From Chryseobacterium sp. 7 (GTDB taxonomy: Bacteria; Bacteroidota; Bacteroidia; Flavobacteriales; Weeksellaceae): a DNA stretch of 64,000 nt. The notes beneath the pieces are model-generated. The model worked only from the letters and a program-made list of their open reading frames with translations. It ran no database searches and was not told the DNA's origin. Made by a program: the position numbers and the translations under genes. The stretch lies in NCBI RefSeq assembly GCF_003663845.1, contig NZ_RCCA01000001.1, forward strand, positions 3,162,001-3,226,000. The letters run 5' to 3'. Positions 18,470 through 26,475 of the stretch are shown here, piece by piece; positions within the stretch are counted from its first letter, which is position 1, and the number at the start of each line of letters is the position of its first letter.

Positions 18470-19708
18470 ATGAAAATTTTCAAGTTTGGTGGAGCATCTG
18501 TAAAAGATGCCGAAAGTGTGAAAAACGTGTCTATGGTTCTAAAAAGCCAGGGATTTGCCAAATGCTTGCTGGTAATTTCAGCAATGGGCAAAACGACGAA
18601 TGAGTTGGAAAAAGTTGTAGAACTTTATTTCAAAAAGGATAACTATCAAACTGAGATTGAAAAGATAAAACGAAAACACATTGAGATTGCGGAAGGGCTT
18701 TTTCCTGAAAATCATGCGGTTTTTGCTGAAATCAATCTCTTTTTTGATGATATTGATTCTTTTTTAAGAAGAAATAAGTCTCCTAACTACAACTTTGTGT
18801 ACGATCAGGTGGTAAGCTGTGGAGAAATGATTTCTACAAAAATTCTGAGCGAATATCTGAATGAAATTCAATTTACGAATCAGTGGCTGGATGCCAGAGA
18901 TTATGTAAAAACGGATAATTCATACAGAGAAGGTACGGTAGACTGGGCAAGAACGGAAGAATTTATCTCTAATCTTAATCCAGAAATCTGCTATGTAACG
19001 CAGGGATTCATTGGTTCTGACGACAATAATTTTACGGTGACGTTAGGAAGAGAGGGCTCTGACTACTCTGCTGCTATTTTTGCTTACTGCTTAAATGCTG
19101 ATGCGATGACCATCTGGAAAGATGTACCCGGAGTAATGACCGGAGATCCGAGAAAATTCAAGGATGTATCTCTTCTTTCTAATATTTCATACGAAGAAGC
19201 GATTGAAATGGCGTATTACGGAGCTAGCGTTATTCACCCGAAAACATTGCAGCCGCTACAACAAAAAAATATTCCTTTTTATGTAAAATCTTTCGTGGAT
19301 CCTACTAAAGAAGGAACAAAAGTAGGTGCTTCCGACAAAAACCAACAGGAAGAATCTTATATTTTAAAAGAAAATCAGGATCTTTTGAAAATCTCAACAA
19401 GAGACTTCTCTTTTATTGCAGAAGATCATATGAGCTTAATTTTCGGATTTTTATCTAAATATAAGATCAAAGTTTCACTAATGCAGAATTCTGCGATCTC
19501 CCTGGCGCTGTGCCTTGAGGATAAGTTTAATCATATTGATGAGCTCAACGAAGAGCTTCAAAAAATTTTTAAAACCGAAGCGATTAAAAATGTATCTTTA
19601 TTCACAGTAAGAAATGCGAAGATGGATCACATTGATAAATTTTACCATGAAAAGAATGTATTGTTAGAACAAATTTCTAAGAATACGCTTCAAATGGTAA
19701 CACAATAA
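18470..19708 (+). CDS. lysC: Aspartate kinase, monofunctional
   Basis: 412 residues from ATG 18470, chosen because the conserved opening MKIFKFGGASV begins there; an upstream in-frame start at 18410 would add 20 unrelated residues and overlap a possible -7 element (TAATTTTG at 18405-18412). The kinase domain has VTLGREGSDYSAAIFA and VPGVMTGDPRKF; the C-terminal region from about residue 310 is the ACT-type regulatory part. It phosphorylates aspartate, the first step to Lys, Thr and Met. No homoserine dehydrogenase domain is fused. It is followed 22 bp later by the acyltransferase gene. Confidence 0.92.
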   Translation: MKIFKFGGASVKDAESVKNVSMVLKSQGFAKCLLVISAMGKTTNELEKVVELYFKKDNYQTEIEKIKRKHIEIAEGLFPENHAVFAEINLFFDDIDSFLRRNKSPNYNFVYDQVVSCGEMISTKILSEYLNEIQFTNQWLDARDYVKTDNSYREGTVDWARTEEFISNLNPEICYVTQGFIGSDDNNFTVTLGREGSDYSAAIFAYCLNADAMTIWKDVPGVMTGDPRKFKDVSLLSNISYEEAIEMAYYGASVIHPKTLQPLQQKNIPFYVKSFVDPTKEGTKVGASDKNQQEESYILKENQDLLKISTRDFSFIAEDHMSLIFGFLSKYKIKVSLMQNSAISLALCLEDKFNHIDELNEELQKIFKTEAIKNVSLFTVRNAKMDHIDKFYHEKNVLLEQISKNTLQMVTQ

Positions 19709-19730
19709 TATTAATTGCGACTAAACACAC

Positions 19731-21572
19731 ATGAGTTTAATTTCGAAAAACGATCTGATCAAAGCTTCCGGCTTAAATAAAATTGGGTTTCTCAAGAACC
19801 CGGTAGCATCTGCTGTGATGAGCATTGCTAAAATAAATGAAGTAAATAGACTATACGACAAACTAAAAGACAAGGAAGGCAAAGACTTTTTCGACTCATT
19901 TGTGAGAGAAAGAAACCTAAGCTATGTAGCTTTTGAAGAGGATCTGGCAAAGATTCCGAAAACGGGACCGTTTATTCTGGTTTCCAATCACCCGCTCGGT
20001 GCTATTGACGGAATTCTTATGTGCAAGGTCTTATCAGAGGTTCGTCCGGATTTCAAGGTAATGGGGAATTTCCTTTTGGAAAAAATCAAACCTATGGAAC
20101 CGTACGTAATCGCTGTAAATCCTTTTGAAAACAGAAAAGAAGCTTACAGCAGCTCTTCAGGAATGCGTGAAACACTCAAGCATTTACAAAACGGAGGCTG
20201 TGTAGGTATTTTTCCGGCAGGAGAAGTTTCCAACAAAAACAATCCTTACGGAGAAATTTTAGATAAGGAATGGGAAAAAACGGCACTTAAGCTGATCAGA
20301 ATGGCTAAAGTGCCGGTAGTTCCTATGTATTTTCATGCAAAGAACAGCCGACTTTTTTATCAGGTGGCCAAACTTCACCCGAATTTGCAGACGCTGATGC
20401 TTCCTGCGGAAATGATGAATGACAGGGAAAAACCTATCAGAATCAGAATCGGACGCCCTATTACGGTGAAGGCAATGGATGAAATGGAGACGATTGAGGA
20501 ATTGGGAGAGTTTCTTAAACGCAAGGTATATATGATGAAATCTTACTATGAAAAGAGAAAATCCCTTGCCCAAAGTATCAATCTTCAGAATTTATCTGTA
20601 AAATTTCCTTTACTGAAGGAAGAAAATATTGTTCAGAACATCATTGACGAAACTCCTGTGGAAGACATCATAAAAGATGTTGACAAGCTGAGAGGAACTG
20701 ATAAAATGCTGTTCAGCAACGGAAATTATGAGATCTACTTCACGACTTACGAAGAAATTCCTTCTATCATGAGGGAAATCGGACGTCAGAGAGAGCTTAC
20801 TTTCCGTGCGGTAGGTGAAGGAAGTAATCTTCCGTTTGACCTTGATGAATATGATAAACATTACCACCACCTGTTCCTTTGGGATAACGGTGAGAAAAAA
20901 CTGGCTGGAGCCTACAGAATGGCACTGGGTAGAGAGGTAATGAAAAAATATGGCATCAAAGGCTTCTACACAAGCTCTTTATTTGAGTTTGAACAGGACA
21001 TTCATCCTTTCTTCAAAAAGGTGATCGAAATGGGCCGTGCTTACATCTGTCAGGAATACCAACAGAAACCTCTTCCACTCTTCCTTTTATGGAGAGGAAT
21101 TGTGCATGTATGCCTGAGAAATCCTGATCATAAATTCCTTATGGGTGGTGTGAGTATTTCCAACAAATTCTCGGAATTCTCAAAATCACTGATGATCGAA
21201 TTTATGCGTTCCAATTATTTTGATTCCGCGGTAGCTCAATATATCACTCCAAGGAATGAATATAAGGTAAAGCTTCGTGACAGGGATAAAAACATTTTCT
21301 TTGAGGAAATGGAATCTGACCTTAACAAGCTGGATAAAATCATTGATGACCTTGAACCCGAATTAAGACTTCCTGTTCTGATCAAAAAATACATCAAGCA
21401 GAATGCTAAAGTAATCGCTTTCAATGTAGATCCAAATTTCAATGATGCGATTGACGGATTGATGTACATCCGAATCAGTGATCTTCCGGAAAACACGATT
21501 AAACCGGTATTGGAAGAGATGAGTGAACAGATCAGAAAAGAGCAGGAAAATAATCCGGCTGATAATCAGTAA
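19731..21572 (+). CDS. Fused PlsC-type and GNAT-type acyltransferase (OlsF/GlsAB-like)
   Basis: 613 residues in two domains. The N-terminal half has the lysophospholipid acyltransferase motifs SNHPLGAIDG (about 84-93), AVNPF and FPAGEVS. The C-terminal half (about 330-570) resembles the hemolysin-like N-acyltransferases OlsB/GlsB, with FRAVGEGSNLPFDLDEYD and VKLRDRDKN. This order is that of OlsF, a bifunctional enzyme that N-acylates an amino acid with a 3-hydroxy fatty acid and then O-acylates it, giving ornithine or glycine lipids at the inner membrane. Which amino acid is used here is not visible. It is probably co-transcribed with lysC. Confidence 0.75.
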   Translation: MSLISKNDLIKASGLNKIGFLKNPVASAVMSIAKINEVNRLYDKLKDKEGKDFFDSFVRERNLSYVAFEEDLAKIPKTGPFILVSNHPLGAIDGILMCKVLSEVRPDFKVMGNFLLEKIKPMEPYVIAVNPFENRKEAYSSSSGMRETLKHLQNGGCVGIFPAGEVSNKNNPYGEILDKEWEKTALKLIRMAKVPVVPMYFHAKNSRLFYQVAKLHPNLQTLMLPAEMMNDREKPIRIRIGRPITVKAMDEMETIEELGEFLKRKVYMMKSYYEKRKSLAQSINLQNLSVKFPLLKEENIVQNIIDETPVEDIIKDVDKLRGTDKMLFSNGNYEIYFTTYEEIPSIMREIGRQRELTFRAVGEGSNLPFDLDEYDKHYHHLFLWDNGEKKLAGAYRMALGREVMKKYGIKGFYTSSLFEFEQDIHPFFKKVIEMGRAYICQEYQQKPLPLFLLWRGIVHVCLRNPDHKFLMGGVSISNKFSEFSKSLMIEFMRSNYFDSAVAQYITPRNEYKVKLRDRDKNIFFEEMESDLNKLDKIIDDLEPELRLPVLIKKYIKQNAKVIAFNVDPNFNDAIDGLMYIRISDLPENTIKPVLEEMSEQIRKEQENNPADNQ

Positions 21573-21609
21573 GTTTTTAACTTTATTCAAAAAAAAGTAC
21601 GATGGATAC

Positions 21610-21640
21610 TTGCTTTGTATACTAAAACTTACTACTTTTG
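21610..21640 (+). promoter_or_regulatory. Promoter of tRNA-Phe copy 1
   Basis: TTG at 21610-21612, a 20-base spacer and TACTTTTG at 21633-21640 match the Bacteroidetes TTG-N(17-23)-TAnnTTTG promoter. The tRNA starts 42 bases further on. The 32 bases 21633-21664 are repeated exactly at copy 2. Confidence 0.75.
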
Positions 21641-21682
21641 CATCACTTTAAAACAACGAAGTAAGTCAAACAAAAATATAAT

Positions 21683-21755
21683 GGTTTCTTAGCTCAGTTG
21701 GTAGAGCAATGGATTGAAAATCCATGTGTCCCTGGTTCGATTCCTGGAGAAACCA
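21683..21755 (+). tRNA. tRNA-Phe (GAA), copy 1
   Basis: A 73-base tRNA with acceptor GGTTTCT/AGAAACC, discriminator A, D-arm GCTC-AGTTGGTA-GAGC, anticodon stem ATGGA/TCCAT with loop TTGAAAA (anticodon GAA) and T-loop TTCGATT. The CCA end is not encoded. The T-stem has a U-U opposition at pair 51-63 (CCTGG facing CCTGG). The body is identical to copy 2 at 23655. Confidence 0.97.
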
Positions 21756-21760
21756 CTTTA

Positions 21761-21790
21761 AAACCTCTAATTCATTTTAGAGGTTTTTTT
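21761..21790 (+). terminator. Terminator of tRNA-Phe copy 1
   Basis: AAACCTCTAA pairs with TTAGAGGTTT around a 6-base loop and runs into seven T. It begins five bases after the tRNA and is repeated almost exactly after copy 2. Confidence 0.9.
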
Positions 21791-22024
21791 GTTTTTACAT
21801 CTAGTACTTTCTTTTGTAATCTTTCTCTTATTTAACGCAAAGAAATAATTTTCTCATTCTAAAATTCAAGGTGCAAAGAAGAGCGACTCTGCCGCTGAAT
21901 AAGCTTTATGATTATTCATTTGTTTAAAAAAATAAAAAAAATTAATCAAAATTCTGGGAATTAATTTTTTATTTGATAGCTATGACTTAATTTAGTAGAA
22001 CAAATCACCTTACAAATAAATATT

Positions 22025-23374
22025 ATGAGATTAAAATTATTAGCCGATACTTTTCTGGGTATCGCTGCATTGCTTGTTTTTCAATCATGTGCAGAAAACA
22101 CTATGGCAGCTGAAGATACTGTTGCAGCACAGAAAAACACCTCAGCATTAAGAAAAGCTTCGGCTTTCAGTGTTCCGGTTGCGGGAAATTCTTTTTTAAC
22201 GGTAAAACCTTCGGGAGCCAGCGAGGTCATCACCTCAAGTAATCTAGGTAACTGGACGAACTCCAATACTGTGATCAGCACTTATTTCAGGGTAAGCAGT
22301 ACGGGAACGTTAAACATTGGATTAAAAGCTTCTGTTCCTTCGGGTACAAGTGTTGTAAAAGTAACGGTAGGCGGCACTTCTAAAAATGTTACTTTAACGG
22401 GTTCCGGATATAAGGACTATACTGTTGGAGATTTTACTATTTCCTCTCCGGGCTATGTAAAGGTCGATCTTCAGGGTGTCTCTAAAACCGGTGGCTATTT
22501 TGCTGATGTGACGAATGTAACTTTCAGTGGAGCCGCTTCTACAGGAACCAATGTTTACAGCAATGATCCTTCTTATTATTATTGGGCGCGTAGAGGGCCT
22601 TCCTGTCATCTTAATTATGTAATTCCAACAACCAGCAATGTGAGCTATTATTACAATGAAGTAACAGTTCCGGTGGGAGAAGATAAGATTGGCTCTTATT
22701 TTATGGCGAATGGCTTTAGTGCGGGCTATTTTGGAATGCAGGTGAACTCTGCTACGGAAAGAAGAATTTTATTCTCTGTATGGAGTCCATTTGAGACCGA
22801 TGATCCGAATAATATTCCTCCTGATCACAAAATTATTCTGAACAGAGCCGGTACCGGGGTAACGATTGGAGAATTTGGCAATGAAGGTTCCGGCGGGCAA
22901 AGTTATTATAAATATAACTGGGTGGCAGGGCAAACCTATAAATTCTTATTAAAAGGCGAACCGGATGGCACCGGAAAAACAGATTTCACAGCATGGTTTC
23001 TCTCACCAGATGCTACAACATGGAAACTGATAGCCAGCTGGAAAAGACCTCAAACCAGTACTTATCTTAAAAGCTTCTACAGCTTTGTTGAGAATTTCAA
23101 TCCTGAAAATGGATATCAGGGCAGAAAGGCAGAATTTAAAAACCAATGGATAAGAACTTCAGACGGCAACTGGTTTGCTGTTTCAGGGGCAAAATTCAGT
23201 GTGGATAATACTTATAATGCCCAACAAAGAATAGATGCAATGGGAGGAACAAGTGGTAATTCTTTCTTTTTGCAAAATGGAGGATTCTTTAATACGATTA
23301 TTGCTCCCGGAACATCGTTTTCGGTTACTGCACCTACACAGGCTCCGAACATCAATTTTTCTACACTTCCATAA
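22025..23374 (+). CDS. DUF5077/DUF3472 domain lipoprotein
   Basis: 449 residues. The N-terminus is a signal peptide ending in the lipobox FQSC (Cys about 23). Residues about 45-175 are a beta-sandwich (carbohydrate-binding-like, DUF5077) with SVPVAGNSFLTVKPS and GYVKVDLQG. Residues about 180-395 match DUF3472: YYWARRGPSCHLNYVIP, GYFGMQVNS, RRILFSVWSPF. These two domains occur together in secreted Bacteroidetes proteins thought to bind or process glycans; no catalytic residues are established. It is the only gene between two identical tRNA-Phe cassettes and has its own terminator. Confidence 0.8.
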   Translation: MRLKLLADTFLGIAALLVFQSCAENTMAAEDTVAAQKNTSALRKASAFSVPVAGNSFLTVKPSGASEVITSSNLGNWTNSNTVISTYFRVSSTGTLNIGLKASVPSGTSVVKVTVGGTSKNVTLTGSGYKDYTVGDFTISSPGYVKVDLQGVSKTGGYFADVTNVTFSGAASTGTNVYSNDPSYYYWARRGPSCHLNYVIPTTSNVSYYYNEVTVPVGEDKIGSYFMANGFSAGYFGMQVNSATERRILFSVWSPFETDDPNNIPPDHKIILNRAGTGVTIGEFGNEGSGGQSYYKYNWVAGQTYKFLLKGEPDGTGKTDFTAWFLSPDATTWKLIASWKRPQTSTYLKSFYSFVENFNPENGYQGRKAEFKNQWIRTSDGNWFAVSGAKFSVDNTYNAQQRIDAMGGTSGNSFFLQNGGFFNTIIAPGTSFSVTAPTQAPNINFSTLP

Positions 23375-23394
23375 AATGACCACTTAAAATAATT

Positions 23395-23428
23395 AAGCCA
23401 GCGACTTCACATAAGAGCTGGCTTTTTT
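23395..23428 (+). terminator. Intrinsic terminator after the DUF3472 gene
   Basis: AAGCCAGC (23395-23402) pairs with GCTGGCTT (23417-23424) and is followed by further T. It is 20 bases after the stop codon. Confidence 0.9.
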
Positions 23429-23582
23429 AATTTGTCTGCACTTCTTCTTTGAGCTGAGATCATTTAATTTTAAATCTCTAAAAAATAAAAAAATTAATTA
23501 CCCCAAATCATTGATGAACAAAGCGTTGAAGCCAAAAACAGTCTATACCGGTAGATTTATTCAAAAAAATAAAGTAAAAAAC

Positions 23583-23613
23583 TTGCGCGGTGTTATAAAA
23601 TGTTATACTTTTG
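23583..23613 (+). promoter_or_regulatory. Promoter of tRNA-Phe copy 2
   Basis: TTG at 23583-23585, a 20-base spacer and TACTTTTG at 23606-23613 give the same promoter geometry as copy 1. Between the two elements the sequence differs from copy 1, which shows that selection has kept the promoter elements. Confidence 0.75.
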
Positions 23614-23654
23614 CATCACTTTAAAACAACGAAGTAATAAACGAAAACATAAAT

Positions 23655-23727
23655 GGTTTCTTAGCTCAGTTGGTAGAGCAATGGATTGAAAATCCATGTG
23701 TCCCTGGTTCGATTCCTGGAGAAACCA
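23655..23727 (+). tRNA. tRNA-Phe (GAA), copy 2
   Basis: Identical over 73 bases to the copy at 21683, including anticodon GAA and the U-U opposition in the T-stem. No CCA is encoded. The accessory region of lower GC begins downstream of it, so the gene may mark the left edge of an insertion. Confidence 0.97.
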
Positions 23728-24033
23728 CTTTAAAACCTCTAATTTATTTTAGAGGTTTTTTTGTTGCTGTATTTTTGGAATTATTCTTAGGATTCTTAAT
23801 TTAACGGATTATTGTCGCTTTAGTATTCCCCAATAGATTATCAGTTGACAATTGGTCATTTTCAATTTCGTTATTGAGAATGTTAGAAGTGTTTAAACTG
23901 AACTTTCCAACCGAACTACTGAAAATAAGCAGAATGAAGTACAATGTGTTATTGCCTATTGAAAGTCTTTGCGTGAAAATAAAGGAGTTCGCACAACATA
24001 TCCATCAAAAAATTGATACGGAAAACGTGACAT
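23728..24033. other. 306-bp intergenic region after tRNA-Phe copy 2
   Basis: It contains the tRNA terminator at 23733-23762 (AAACCTCTAA/TTAGAGGTTT plus T-run). The remaining 270 bp shows no convincing gene; an 80-codon open frame on the plus strand from 23874 runs into the antisense of the peptidase gene and has no protein character. No direct copy of the tRNA 3' end was found here. Confidence 0.6.
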
Positions 24034-26220
24034 TTATTTTTTTGTGTTTTCTTTTGGCTGGTAATCGGGATGTCCAAGCTGCCAGAATGCAAAAGCAAAA
24101 ATATCTCCTAAATTAGAATATCTTTGAGCAACAGGTACATTACCTCCATGTCCCCCTTCAAAATCTACTTTCAATAAGATAGGATTATTAGAAGCATCAT
24201 CAGCCATTAGCTTGGCAGCAAATTTCACAGGTTCCCAAACGGTAACTCTCTGATCGTTTATTCCTCCTGTAATAAAAGTAGCAGGATATTCTATTCCTTT
24301 TTTAATATGATGGTAAGAATCCATTTCTAGCAATGCTTTAAATTCTTTTGGGTCCTTGATTGTGCCAAATTCTTTTGGCTGACCATTAGGTGTTGTCTCA
24401 TCTCTAAGAGGATTCATTACACCTACTTCAGCGATAACAGCTTTAAAAAGGTCTGGTCTTTCAGTCATAGCCCTGCCCACTGTAATTCCTCCAGCACTAG
24501 CGCCCCAAATAGCAACTTTATCTTTTGAGGTGTATTTTTCCCTAATCAAATATTCTGTACAATCTATTAAATCCCTCCATGTATTGGGTTTTGTTTCTTT
24601 ATATCCTCCCAAACGCCATTGTTCACCTTTTTCTCCTCCACCTCTGACATGAGCAATTGCCATTATTCCTCCCTGATTTGCCCATAACAAGTAACTCTTA
24701 GCAAAAATAGGAGCATCAGATATACCATACGAACCATATGCTTCCATTAATAGTGGAGACCTACCATTTCTAATTAAGTTTTTATTATATATTAAAGATA
24801 ATGGAATTTCTATCCCATCTCTAGATTTTACGGTAATTTCTTCTACTATTATATCTTTGAATTCAGGGTATTCTGTAATAGGAACAAGATTTTCTGGTTT
24901 GAGAGTATTTGTTTTTATATCATATCTAAAACGTTGTTCATCATTTGCCCAACCAGAGCAGACTATCCAAATGTTGGATGAATTTTCTCCTTGGGATTGT
25001 AAACTAATATTTCCAGACGAATAAGGAAGTTTAATTGGAATATCTCTGCCATCCTTATATAAATATAATTTGGCTTCCACTCCATTTTTAGTCGTGGTAT
25101 AATATATACCATCTTGTGTAATTCTGTAACTCTTGATGAATTCATCTTTTTTTTCAGGAACGAGGACGTTCGGATCTTTAAAATTTGGGTTGTTAATATT
25201 TGTTTTACACAACTTGTTAAAGGATGAATTGTAACTAGATAGGAAAACAACGTCATCTTTATATAATTCCAAATTTTTTGCTTTATCACCTATATCAGAG
25301 AGTAATTTCCAGTTTTTTTTGCCTTTTAATAAATCTTTTTTCTCAATAATAAAAGTTTTCCTGAAATAATCATAATCTACAATCATTCCTATGTAATATT
25401 GATCATCCTTTTCAAAATCTAAAATTATGGGAAATTGATCTTCAGCAATATTAAGATCAGGATTATTTCTACGAGAAAAAACATCGTTTATCTTTTTGGG
25501 ATCTGTACCAATTTTATATAAAACTGACTGTGAATTTTTATAAAAATCCCGAGATTTAGAATTAGATGTAGGATAATAAAGATAGATGAACCCACTATTA
25601 TCATCCAGCCATTTGATTCCTCCGGAGCTTACAGGGTCAACATTTGTAATAATTTCGGAACGAACTTTTTTTGTTTTTACATCCATAATAATCACTTCCG
25701 ATAATTCATTACCTTTCTCAGCCATTGAAATTACAATTGTATTTCCATCCCAGCTTGGATTTATATAATTGATAATAAAGTCATGATTATTTTCATTCTT
25801 TTTATAATCACTAGGATCATAAAGTAATTTATCTTCACCTAGAAAACCATCCCTATAATATAATTTAGCTACTTTCTCGTTGCCATTTTTCTTCAAATAA
25901 AAGTATTTATCACTACTCGTAATTTTCAAATCAGATATAGAATACCCCTGTCTTTTATCAAACTCTATTCTCTTTTCTAAATAATAATTCCTATTAGGAA
26001 TCAAGTCTAAAATAGAACTTGTATAATCCGTCTGAGACTTCATCCAATTAAGAGTTTTCGGATCATCTAAATTTTCCAGATTTCTATATTCGTCCACTAC
26101 CTCCGTACCAAAATAATTGTCAGTAACAGGTTTAGATGGTGCCAAATTAATTTTTTGGGCATTCAGAAGAATTACACACAAAGTACTAATAATGATAAAT
26201 ATTAATTGCTTCATTATCAT
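24034..26220 (-). CDS. Exported prolyl oligopeptidase (S9A family)
   Basis: 728 residues. A signal peptide ending LLNAQ (about residue 21) sends it to the periplasm; starts at 26220 and 26214 are both possible. Residues about 30-430 form the beta-propeller; the alpha/beta hydrolase domain follows. It has the family block AHVRGGGEKGEQW (about 540), the nucleophile WGASAGGITVGRAM (Ser about 575) and VDFEGGHGG with the catalytic His near 700. The family cleaves short peptides after proline. The gene is AT-richer than the core genes of the window. It stands alone on the minus strand, divergent from the TPR-HTH regulator of the peptide cluster. Confidence 0.93.
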   Translation of the reverse strand: MIMKQLIFIIISTLCVILLNAQKINLAPSKPVTDNYFGTEVVDEYRNLENLDDPKTLNWMKSQTDYTSSILDLIPNRNYYLEKRIEFDKRQGYSISDLKITSSDKYFYLKKNGNEKVAKLYYRDGFLGEDKLLYDPSDYKKNENNHDFIINYINPSWDGNTIVISMAEKGNELSEVIIMDVKTKKVRSEIITNVDPVSSGGIKWLDDNSGFIYLYYPTSNSKSRDFYKNSQSVLYKIGTDPKKINDVFSRRNNPDLNIAEDQFPIILDFEKDDQYYIGMIVDYDYFRKTFIIEKKDLLKGKKNWKLLSDIGDKAKNLELYKDDVVFLSSYNSSFNKLCKTNINNPNFKDPNVLVPEKKDEFIKSYRITQDGIYYTTTKNGVEAKLYLYKDGRDIPIKLPYSSGNISLQSQGENSSNIWIVCSGWANDEQRFRYDIKTNTLKPENLVPITEYPEFKDIIVEEITVKSRDGIEIPLSLIYNKNLIRNGRSPLLMEAYGSYGISDAPIFAKSYLLWANQGGIMAIAHVRGGGEKGEQWRLGGYKETKPNTWRDLIDCTEYLIREKYTSKDKVAIWGASAGGITVGRAMTERPDLFKAVIAEVGVMNPLRDETTPNGQPKEFGTIKDPKEFKALLEMDSYHHIKKGIEYPATFITGGINDQRVTVWEPVKFAAKLMADDASNNPILLKVDFEGGHGGNVPVAQRYSNLGDIFAFAFWQLGHPDYQPKENTKK

Positions 26221-26475
26221 TTACATTTACAACTTGACTGATCTTTTGATAGAAAGAATAGATTCCTGAACTCTATAAGCCCAATTGTACTCATATTAAT
26301 CTTAATCATTATAACTTTCAAATTTGAAAAATTTAATTGCATGTAACAAATTAAATATCTTTAGATTTAAAAAACTATATGTATAGATTTATAAATTTAT
26401 AATCTTAAAAAGCTTACATATTAATATATAATGCAATTTTATATATTGAAATTAATAGTTTTGTATTGCACTTAT

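Noticed and set aside
21683..23727. Integrase-mediated genomic island with tRNA attachment sites
   Set aside because: Two whole tRNA cassettes with promoters are present rather than a short 3' att repeat, and there is no integrase gene; duplication is a simpler view.
23874..24116. 80-codon plus-strand frame before the prolyl oligopeptidase
   Set aside because: It runs into the antisense of the peptidase C-terminus and shows no motif or promoter; treated as chance.
26431..26475. Earlier start for the TPR-HTH regulator
   Set aside because: It would add 15 residues before an otherwise normal signal peptide; ATG 26476 is better placed.
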